From NCBI GenBank assembly GCA_934351835.1, contig CAKRJP010000024.1, positions 1-30,661 on the forward strand: a stretch of 30,661 nucleotides of DNA, in the 5' to 3' direction. The notes below the pieces were generated by a model, which saw only the letters and a program-made list of their open reading frames with translations, was not told the origin of the DNA and did not search any database. The position numbers and the translations under genes are program-made. Source of the stretch: an uncultured Lachnospiraceae bacterium. GTDB taxonomy: Bacteria > Bacillota > Clostridia > Lachnospirales > Lachnospiraceae. Below are positions 15,185 through 21,460 of this stretch, one piece after another; the first letter of the stretch is position 1; each line of letters starts with the position of its first letter.

Positions 15185-16084
15185 ATGGCTAAGAAAGAAC
15201 AAGTAGAACAGCTTACCAATTATATGGCAAATTTTGTGTCTTATATTGGAAAAGTATTACCGGATGATATTGTTGCCAAGTTGGATGAACTGGCAGAGAA
15301 AGAGGACAGTCCTCTCTCAACCGTTATCTATGACACAATGAAGAAGAACCAGGTATTGGCAAAAGAGTTGAACAGACCAAGTTGTCAGGATACAGGAGTA
15401 TTACAGTTCTGGGTAAAATGTGGAACAAATTTCCCATTGATCGGAGAACTGGAACCGCTGTTAAAAGAGGCTGTTGTAAAAGCAACATTTGATGCACCAC
15501 TTCGTCACAACAGCGTAGAGACATTTGATGAGTATAATACAGGAAAGAATGTTGGAAAAGGAACACCTACGGTATTCTGGGATATCGTTCCAAACAGCGA
15601 CCAGTGTGAAATCTACGCATACATGGCCGGAGGCGGATGTACACTTCCTGGAAAAGCGATGGTGCTGATGCCTGGAGAAGGTTATGAAGGCGTTACAAAA
15701 TTTGTTATGGATGTTATGACTTCTTATGGATTAAATGCATGTCCACCGCTTTTAGTTGGTGTTGGTGTTGCAACATCTGTTGAGACTGCAGCTTTGCTTT
15801 CGAAGAAGGCTTTGATGAGACCGCTGGGAAGTCATAATGATAATGAGCGTGCCGCGTCTATGGAGAAATTATTAGAAGATGGAATCAATGCCATCGGCCT
15901 CGGACCTCAGGGAATGGGTGGAAAATATTCTGTCATGGGCGTTCATATTGAGAATACAGCAAGACACCCATCTGCCATCGGTGTAGCTGTGAACGTGGGA
16001 TGCTGGTCTCACAGACGCGGCCATATTATTTTTGATAAGGACCTTAACTATACAATTACAACACATTCGGGGGTGACTTTATAA
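15185..16084 (+). CDS. ttdA: L(+)-tartrate dehydratase / class I fumarase, alpha subunit
   Basis: The iron-sulfur subunit of a two-subunit hydro-lyase: TtdAB converts L-tartrate to oxaloacetate, while close relatives hydrate fumarate. At 299 residues it matches E. coli TtdA (about 303) along its length as I recall that sequence, including RPxCQDTG, PLRHNxVExFDExNTGKN, YMAGGGCTLPG, NACPP and GVAVxxGCWxHRRG. The likely [4Fe-4S] ligands are C67, C186 and C273, with spacing close to that of FumA. GGAGG lies 8 bp before the ATG. The stop shares one base with the beta subunit start. Tartrate is favoured over fumarate because of the LysR and transporter neighbours, but substrate preference is not proven by sequence. 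Confidence 0.88.
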   Translation: MAKKEQVEQLTNYMANFVSYIGKVLPDDIVAKLDELAEKEDSPLSTVIYDTMKKNQVLAKELNRPSCQDTGVLQFWVKCGTNFPLIGELEPLLKEAVVKATFDAPLRHNSVETFDEYNTGKNVGKGTPTVFWDIVPNSDQCEIYAYMAGGGCTLPGKAMVLMPGEGYEGVTKFVMDVMTSYGLNACPPLLVGVGVATSVETAALLSKKALMRPLGSHNDNERAASMEKLLEDGINAIGLGPQGMGGKYSVMGVHIENTARHPSAIGVAVNVGCWSHRRGHIIFDKDLNYTITTHSGVTL

Positions 16085-16710
16085 TGTTAGAAGTAAAAGA
16101 CGGAAAGAAAATACTAACAACACCGATTTCAGAAGAAGATCTGGCAGATATCCATGTTGGAGATATCATTTACTTAAATGGAAGCATGACAACCTGTCGT
16201 GATGTGGCACACAGACGTCTGGTAGAAGAAGGAAGAGAACTTCCTGTAAACGTAAGAGATGCAGCAATCTTCCATGCAGGACCAATCATCCGCCCACTGG
16301 CAGATGACAAATTTGAGATGGTATCGGTAGGGCCGACAACCAGTATGAGAATGGAAAAATTCGAAAAAGAATTTGTAGAAAAGACAGGTGTAAAGATTAT
16401 CATCGGAAAAGGTGGTATGGGACCAAACACAGAATATGCATGTAAAAACTACAAGGCTTTGCACTGTGTGTTCCCGGCCGGAAATGCTGTTGTTGCTGCC
16501 ACAGAGGTAGAAGAAATCGTAGATGCGCAGTGGAGAGATCTTGGAATGCCGGAGACCTTATGGCATTGCCGTGTCAAAGAGTTTGGACCGTTGATCGTAT
16601 CGATCGACACAGATGGACGTAATCTCTTCGAGGAAAATAAAGTGATCTTTAATGAAAGAAAAGAGAAAGCCATCGAAGAAATCTGCAAACACGTAAGTTT
16701 TATTAAATAG
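16084..16710 (+). CDS. ttdB: L(+)-tartrate dehydratase / class I fumarase, beta subunit
   Basis: The partner subunit (208 residues) of the dehydratase; this swivelling domain completes the substrate site. Motifs typical of the family are present: KKILTTPI near the start, VGDIIYLNG, TCRDVAHRRL, AIFHAGPIIRP, SVGPTTSMRM, GKGGMG and KEFGPLIVSIDTDG. It resembles E. coli TtdB along its length, with a short N-terminal extension. It overlaps the alpha gene by one base (TAATG), which suggests coupled translation and equal subunit supply. A strong terminator follows. Confidence 0.88.
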   Translation: MLEVKDGKKILTTPISEEDLADIHVGDIIYLNGSMTTCRDVAHRRLVEEGRELPVNVRDAAIFHAGPIIRPLADDKFEMVSVGPTTSMRMEKFEKEFVEKTGVKIIIGKGGMGPNTEYACKNYKALHCVFPAGNAVVAATEVEEIVDAQWRDLGMPETLWHCRVKEFGPLIVSIDTDGRNLFEENKVIFNERKEKAIEEICKHVSFIK

Positions 16711-16743
16711 AAAATCCATAATCAACCTTTATTGCTATAGAAA

Positions 16744-16785
16744 GGCCCTGCCCGAAGATTCCTCCTCGGCCAGGGCCGGTTTTAC
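16744..16785 (+). terminator. Intrinsic terminator of the ttd-like operon
   Basis: GGCCCTG (16744-16750) pairs with CAGGGCC (16771-16777), and CCGA with TCGG extends the stem beyond one C-C mismatch. GGTTTTA follows. Confidence 0.82.
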
Positions 16786-16878
16786 GTGTGTCAGTCAGTG
16801 AATGTACAGTAACGCCAATTTGGCAGATTTGTTGAATCGGGAGCGAAAAATAATTGTAAGTTGGTGAATATTGCCCTT

Positions 16879-16907
16879 GTGACAAATTGCGGGATTTAGT
16901 GTAAAAT
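16879..16907 (+). promoter_or_regulatory. Promoter of the MATE transporter gene
   Basis: GTGACA (16879-16884) and TAAAAT (16902-16907) are spaced by 17 bp. The ribosome binding site AGGAGG (16916-16921) follows closely, giving a very short leader. A GCCAA-T-TTGGC dyad at 16814-16824 lies upstream. Confidence 0.5.
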
Positions 16908-16929
16908 ATCCCGGCAGGAGGTTCCTTAT

Positions 16930-18258
16930 ATGAATAATGATATTTTTGAGAAGGCGCCTGTTCATAAGGCGTATTTTAATATGGCACTGCCGGTTGTATT
17001 CAGCATGGTAATTTCGTTGGTCTATAATATGGTAGATACGTTTTTTATTGCGAGAACTGGGAATACTAATCTGGTAGCTGGGGTATCTTTAGGAGCACCG
17101 ATGTTTACGGCGATGATTGCGCTGGGAGATATCTTCGGTCTGGGCGGAAGTTCTGTGATTTCCCGCCTGTTTGGACAAAAGAGGGATGATGATGGAAAAC
17201 GATTAAGTGTATTTTGCTTTTATGCGGCACTGATCTGCGGAATTATCGTGACAACACTTTTGATGATCTTTAGGGCACCGATGCTTCAACTTCTGGGAGC
17301 GGACACAGACACCTATGTCTATGCATCCCAGTATTACACCTATCTGGTGCTGGGAGCACCGTTTATCATTGTGTCTTACACACCGATCAATCAGCTACGT
17401 TCGGAAGGATTTTCGAAGGAATCTATGATCGGAAGCGTTATGGGAGCATTGGTCAATATTATCCTGGATCCGATCTTTATCTCGGTACTGGGCATGGGTG
17501 CCGGAGGAGCGGCAATCGCAACAATCCTTGGAAATGTTGTATCCGATATTTATTTTGTATGGTTCTATCTGAACCGCAGCAAACGGTTGTCCATCGATCT
17601 GCGGCTGCTTCATATTAATAGGAAAGAAGTGGGACAGATTCTGGTAATCGGGATTCCGGCATCTATTACGAATTTCATGCAGAGTTTTGGAGTGGCATTG
17701 ACTAACAGATTTCTATTGGTGTACGGAACGGATAAAGTAGCGGCTATGGGAATTGTCATGAAGGTAAATATGATTGCAGCACTGGTGTTGGTTGGCTTTG
17801 CATTTGGCGGTCAGCCGTTGATCGGCTATAATTACGGAGCTGGAAATAAAAAGAGACTTCAGGAAATTTTGAAATTTTCTTATGGATTTGAATGTGCATT
17901 GGCACTGGTGTTGGCAGGTACACTGGCGATTTTTGCAAGACCATTGATTCGTGTATTTATACAGACGCCTGAGATTGTTGAGGCAGGAACTTTGATGCTC
18001 CGCATGCAGCAGCTTGGGATGGTGTTCGTGGCCATTGTACTGGTGACGACCTGTGTCTTCCAGTCAGCAGGAAAAGCAGTAGGTGCATTCCTTTTGTCAG
18101 TTAGCAGGCAGGGCGTGCTCTATGCCATTGTCATTATCGTGGCATCCCAGCTCATTGGATATCACGGAGTGTTGGCATCCCAGGCAATTTCCGATTTCCT
18201 GACGGCAGCGCTGGCGTTTGGACTTCTGAAACAGGGATTGTGGAAAGAACTAAAATAA
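16930..18258 (+). CDS. MATE-family efflux transporter
   Basis: A 442-residue, 12-helix exporter of the multidrug and toxic compound extrusion family, usually driven by Na+ or H+. Visible features are the N-terminal VFSMVISLVYNMVDTFFIAR segment, GLGGSSVISRLFGQ, LGAPFIIVSYTPINQLRSEG and the half-repeat FAFGGQPLIGYNYGAGNKKR. The two-fold internal repeat and length match DinF/NorM-like proteins of Clostridia. AGGAGG lies 8 bp before the ATG. Substrate is unknown. It has its own promoter after the ttd terminator. No clear terminator separates it from the next gene. Confidence 0.92.
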   Translation: MNNDIFEKAPVHKAYFNMALPVVFSMVISLVYNMVDTFFIARTGNTNLVAGVSLGAPMFTAMIALGDIFGLGGSSVISRLFGQKRDDDGKRLSVFCFYAALICGIIVTTLLMIFRAPMLQLLGADTDTYVYASQYYTYLVLGAPFIIVSYTPINQLRSEGFSKESMIGSVMGALVNIILDPIFISVLGMGAGGAAIATILGNVVSDIYFVWFYLNRSKRLSIDLRLLHINRKEVGQILVIGIPASITNFMQSFGVALTNRFLLVYGTDKVAAMGIVMKVNMIAALVLVGFAFGGQPLIGYNYGAGNKKRLQEILKFSYGFECALALVLAGTLAIFARPLIRVFIQTPEIVEAGTLMLRMQQLGMVFVAIVLVTTCVFQSAGKAVGAFLLSVSRQGVLYAIVIIVASQLIGYHGVLASQAISDFLTAALAFGLLKQGLWKELK

Positions 18259-18261
18259 TAG

Positions 18262-18290
18262 TTTACAATTCACGGAAATTCAGTTATGAT
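18262..18290 (+). promoter_or_regulatory. Promoter of the HAD phosphatase gene
   Basis: TTTACA (18262-18267) and TATGAT (18285-18290) are spaced by exactly 17 bp just after the MATE stop codon. Transcription should start near 18297, immediately upstream of the cre site. Confidence 0.7.
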
Positions 18291-18301
18291 TAGGCATGAT
18301 G

Positions 18302-18315
18302 TGAAAACGTTTTCA
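18302..18315 (+). promoter_or_regulatory. cre site (CcpA operator)
   Basis: TGAAAACGTTTTCA is a perfect 14-bp palindrome and matches the catabolite-responsive element consensus TGWAANCGNTNWCA. It lies just downstream of the predicted start site and just before the ribosome binding site, a position where CcpA acts as a repressor or roadblock. Confidence 0.85.
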
Positions 18316-18329
18316 TAAAGGAGAATGAA

Positions 18330-19160
18330 ATGGATAAGAAAATCATTTTTTTAGATATCGATGGAACTTTAACAGAGCCTGGATGTAATGAACCACCACA
18401 GTCGGCGATTGAGGCAATTCATAAGGCACAGGGAAAAGGGCACTATGTATACCTGGCAACGGGAAGAAATTACGATATGTTAAGCCCGTTATTACAGTAC
18501 GGATTTGACGGTGTCATTGCCAGTGCAGGGGGATATATTTTGCACGGAGACACGGTGTTATATGACTGCCCGATGACGGAAGAACAGAAAGAACGAGCTA
18601 TGAAAGTGTTGAAAGAGAACGACATTTTCCAGACGATAGAGTGTAAGGAAGGTTCCTTTACAGATGAAGGCTTTCATCAGTTCTTAAAAGAACATGCCGG
18701 AGAAGGAGCGAACAGTGAGATGCTTCGGTGGCGGGAACAGATTGAAAAACGTCTGCATGTGCGTCCGTTAAGCGAGTATGAGGGACAGCCGGTTTATAAG
18801 ATCGTGGTGATGTGCAAGGAAAAATCACAGCTTATCCGGGCTGAGAGAACCTTAGGAGAAGAATTTGAGTTCTGTATCCAGAGTGAAGAACAGTACGGAT
18901 TCGTAAATGCAGAAATCATCAACCGCAAGTTCGATAAGGGAATGGCGGTGCGAAGAGTCTGTAATTATCTGCATGTCCTGAACAAAGATACTATTGCGTT
19001 TGGCGACAGTATGAATGATAAGGAAATGTTAGAGACCGCCGGATTAAGTATCTGTATGAAAAATGGAAATGCCGTACTTAAGACAGTTGCGGATGATATC
19101 TGTCCATCAGTGGTTGACGATGGAATCTATCGTGCTTTTGAGAAATATGAATTACTATAA
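18330..19160 (+). CDS. HAD-superfamily (Cof-type) phosphatase
   Basis: A 276-residue cytoplasmic hydrolase of the Cof/IIB subfamily, which removes phosphate from sugar phosphates, flavin or pyridoxal phosphates. Motif I is DIDGT (9-13) with both Asp residues, motif II is LATGRN, motif III a Lys in the cap-to-core return, and motif IV GDSMNDKEML. The cap lies between about residues 85 and 190. AAAGGAG (18317-18323) supports the start. The upstream cre site predicts repression when preferred sugars are present, which suggests a carbohydrate-linked substrate. This is an inference. Confidence 0.9.
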   Translation: MDKKIIFLDIDGTLTEPGCNEPPQSAIEAIHKAQGKGHYVYLATGRNYDMLSPLLQYGFDGVIASAGGYILHGDTVLYDCPMTEEQKERAMKVLKENDIFQTIECKEGSFTDEGFHQFLKEHAGEGANSEMLRWREQIEKRLHVRPLSEYEGQPVYKIVVMCKEKSQLIRAERTLGEEFEFCIQSEEQYGFVNAEIINRKFDKGMAVRRVCNYLHVLNKDTIAFGDSMNDKEMLETAGLSICMKNGNAVLKTVADDICPSVVDDGIYRAFEKYELL

Positions 19161-19162
19161 GA

Positions 19163-19197
19163 AGAAAGTCCGCAGCAGATATGTTGCGGACTTTCTG
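19163..19197. terminator. Bidirectional intrinsic terminator
   Basis: AGAAAGTCCGCA (19163-19174) pairs perfectly with TGCGGACTTTCT (19185-19196). It lies between the HAD gene and the convergent LysR gene. T-rich flanks are short on both sides. Confidence 0.75.
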
Positions 19198-19217
19198 TTA
19201 GCTGTTGAATAATTGTC

Positions 19218-20117
19218 TTATATCGACTGTGAGGAGTTCTCTTGCAGTTCCTCGATAATCTTCCTTACGGCAATGCTCTGGGGCTTACTTTCATCGACTA
19301 CAAGATAAACCTGGCGTTCCGGAAGTGCTTCTTTAAGTAGAATCGGAAGGACTACGCCGGTGGAAATCGCGTAAGAAGCCATTTCCTTTGGATAGAAGCC
19401 AATTCCCAGATTGTGCATGATCATAGGAAGAATCTGATCTGTTGTGGAAGCTTCCATATCCGGTTTAAATGTCAGTCCATGCTCCATAAAAAACTGAGTA
19501 TAGAGTGTGTTACTGCTGGTGTTGGCACCGAGACAGACGAAAGGGTAGTCCATAAGTTCGTGCAATCGGTGGCTGCAATCTGCAAGTTCTTTGTATTTGA
19601 GACCGCCGATTAAAGTATCACGGAAGGAGTAGAGTGGAAATGCCGTTAGATTTTTCCGAAGATCGATGGGGGAAGTTACCACGGCAAAATCTACGGAACC
19701 ATTTTCCAGAGCTTTGAGGGCCTGGGGGGAGGAGTAGTTGTGGATGCGGAGTCTTACATTCGGAAATTCTGTGTGGAAAGATTCCAGCTTATCTAATAAG
19801 AACAAATGCAGTGCAATCTCGCTGGCTCCAATGGAAATATGACCGCTGTCTAAGCTGGTATCTTTCCGGATCTCAAGTTCACCATCGGTCAATTGTTTAT
19901 AGGCCTCTCTCACATGGGCAAACAATCTTTCCCCTTCCGGGGTGAGGCTGACTCCGCGATTAGAACGGATCAGCAGCTGACATTCCAGTTCATTTTCCAA
20001 AATATTCATACACCGTGTAATGTTGGGCTGGTTATTATGAAGAAGCTCGGCTGCTTTCGTAAAACTCTTACATTCTGCGACAAAGTAGAACATTCTATAA
20101 TAATCATAAGAAATCAT
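19218..20117 (-). CDS. LysR-family regulator
   Basis: A 299-residue LysR-type transcription factor. The N-terminal helix-turn-helix (FTKAAELLHNNQPNITRCMN, then LLIRSNRGVSLTPEG) is in the canonical place, followed by a two-lobed effector domain. The start has AAAGGAGG just upstream on the minus strand. It is divergent from a DUF1275 membrane protein with 140 bp between, so by analogy with other LysR pairs it probably controls that gene and itself. The inducer is unknown. Confidence 0.9.
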   Translation of the reverse strand: MISYDYYRMFYFVAECKSFTKAAELLHNNQPNITRCMNILENELECQLLIRSNRGVSLTPEGERLFAHVREAYKQLTDGELEIRKDTSLDSGHISIGASEIALHLFLLDKLESFHTEFPNVRLRIHNYSSPQALKALENGSVDFAVVTSPIDLRKNLTAFPLYSFRDTLIGGLKYKELADCSHRLHELMDYPFVCLGANTSSNTLYTQFFMEHGLTFKPDMEASTTDQILPMIMHNLGIGFYPKEMASYAISTGVVLPILLKEALPERQVYLVVDESKPQSIAVRKIIEELQENSSQSI

Positions 20118-20151
20118 ATATTCCTCCTTTAAAATAGCTATCTTAATATTA

Positions 20152-20205
20152 TATATCTGATATACTAAATATATATTTTACATCTGCTGGTAAAGACAGT
20201 ATACT
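20152..20205 (+). promoter_or_regulatory. Promoter of DUF1275 gene with upstream dyad
   Basis: TTTACA (20177-20182) and TATACT (20200-20205) are spaced by 17 bp. A TATATC-T-GATATA inverted repeat (20152-20164) sits just upstream of the -35, a usual place for a LysR activator site. Confidence 0.55.
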
Positions 20206-20257
20206 ACAGTAGAGTTCGATTAACAATCATTAATATAAGTAGTGAGAAGAGGAGAAA

Positions 20258-20980
20258 ATGAGTAAAAAGAATAAGAAAGTTCAGAAGAGACAGATGTCAG
20301 AGGCTATGATCACAGGGTTATTTCTGGCATTTTCCGGAGGATTTCAGGATGCATATACATACTTTACCAGAGATCATGTGTTTTCAAATGCACAGACAGG
20401 TAACGTAGTATTGATGAGTGAACATTTTATGGCAGGAGAATGGGGGCAGGCAGTGAAATATTTATTCCCATTGTTTTCTTTTGCATTTGGAGTATTTGTG
20501 GCAGAGCAGATCCATCGGAGATTTAAATATGCAGAGAGACTACACTGGAGACAGGGAATCCTTCTGATGGAGATCATGATTTTGTTTGCAGTGGGATTTA
20601 TTTCTACAGATTTTAATTCTGTTGCGACTTGTCTGGTATCATTTTCATGTGCAATGCAGGTGCAGACTTTCCGTAAAGTCAATGGGTATGGATATGCCAG
20701 CACGATGTGTATTGGTAACTTAAGAAGTGGAACTGAGGCTTTGGCAGGTTTTGTACGTGAGAGAAACAGGAAAATCCTTGAAAAAGTGTTCTGCTATTAT
20801 GGAATTATATTTACGTTTGCAGTCGGAGCCGGAATCGGGGGTAATCTGTCAGAAAAAATAGGGTTAAAATCTATCTGGATATCTTGCATTGTATTGTTTA
20901 TCAGTTTTCTGCTAATGTTTATTGAAGAGATAGAAGAGGAACTCGAAGAAGTGGAAGAAGAACAAAAATTAAGAAACTAG
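20258..20980 (+). CDS. DUF1275 (YoaK-like) membrane protein
   Basis: A 240-residue membrane protein of the DUF1275/YoaK family, whose function is not established. It shows about six hydrophobic segments. The family-typical opening LAFSGGFQDAYTYF...SNAQTGNVVLM occurs at about 22-52, and a GYGYAS...CIGNLRSGTEAL stretch opens the second half. The C-terminus ends in an acidic tail (EEIEEELEEVEEEQ). The start has GAGGAG upstream. A divergent LysR gene is its likely regulator, and a strong terminator overlaps the stop codon. Confidence 0.88.
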   Translation: MSKKNKKVQKRQMSEAMITGLFLAFSGGFQDAYTYFTRDHVFSNAQTGNVVLMSEHFMAGEWGQAVKYLFPLFSFAFGVFVAEQIHRRFKYAERLHWRQGILLMEIMILFAVGFISTDFNSVATCLVSFSCAMQVQTFRKVNGYGYASTMCIGNLRSGTEALAGFVRERNRKILEKVFCYYGIIFTFAVGAGIGGNLSEKIGLKSIWISCIVLFISFLLMFIEEIEEELEEVEEEQKLRN

Positions 20981-21014
20981 GGGGAATCGGCATTAGCCGT
21001 TCCCCCCCTTTTTG
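20980..21014 (+). terminator. Intrinsic terminator after DUF1275 gene
   Basis: GGGGGAATCGGC pairs with GCCGTTCCCCC (one mismatch) around an ATTA loop and is followed by CCTTTTT. The first G belongs to the stop codon. Confidence 0.9.
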
Positions 21015-21067
21015 AAAATGACTCTCTTTAATTTGTGATAAACATTTTTCAATAAGAAAGGTTAGGA

Positions 21068-21095
21068 ATGACTTTTCTCGTGACCGTGTTATACT
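21068..21095 (+). promoter_or_regulatory. Promoter of the DUF6110 / P1B ATPase genes
   Basis: TATACT (21090-21095) is preceded by an extended -10 TG (21087-21088). ATGACT (21068-21073) may act as -35 at 16-bp spacing. Confidence 0.45.
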
Positions 21096-21148
21096 TTATG
21101 GCAAACAAAAAAGTTGACAATGTTTTTTTATTTTAGGAGGTACATATA

Positions 21149-21457
21149 ATGGATATGAATTGGAAGAAAACAGGAATTTTTGCAGCAGGTGTAGCATTCG
21201 GAACAGCTGGAATCAAAGTGCTTACGAGTAAGGATGCTAAGAAACTTTATACAAACTGTACAGCAGCCGTTCTCAGAGCAAAAGACTTCGTAATGAAGAC
21301 TACTACAACACTTCAGGAGAACTGCGAAGACATTTACGCTGAGGCAAAACAGATCAACGAGGACAGAGCCGCAGAAGAGGAGATCTTTGAAGAGGAAGAT
21401 CTTGAATCTGAAGTAGAAGCGGAAGAAAAAGCCGAGGATGAAGCTGAGGTGGAATAA
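21149..21457 (+). CDS. DUF6110 small membrane-associated protein
   Basis: A 102-residue protein that I recognise as DUF6110-like by its opening (NWKKTGIFAAGVAFGTAGIK) and by its place before a P1B-type ATPase. It has one N-terminal hydrophobic or amphipathic helix (about 8-27), a helical middle (about 30-68) with SKDAKKLYTNCTAAVLRAKD, and a strongly acidic tail from about residue 70 (mostly Glu and Asp). The function is unknown. AGGAGG lies 8 bp before the ATG. The ATPase ribosome binding site lies inside its last codons, so the two are translated together. I infer an accessory or regulatory partner; the acidic tail might bind cations. Confidence 0.8.
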   Translation: MDMNWKKTGIFAAGVAFGTAGIKVLTSKDAKKLYTNCTAAVLRAKDFVMKTTTTLQENCEDIYAEAKQINEDRAAEEEIFEEEDLESEVEAEEKAEDEAEVE

Positions 21458-21460
21458 ATC

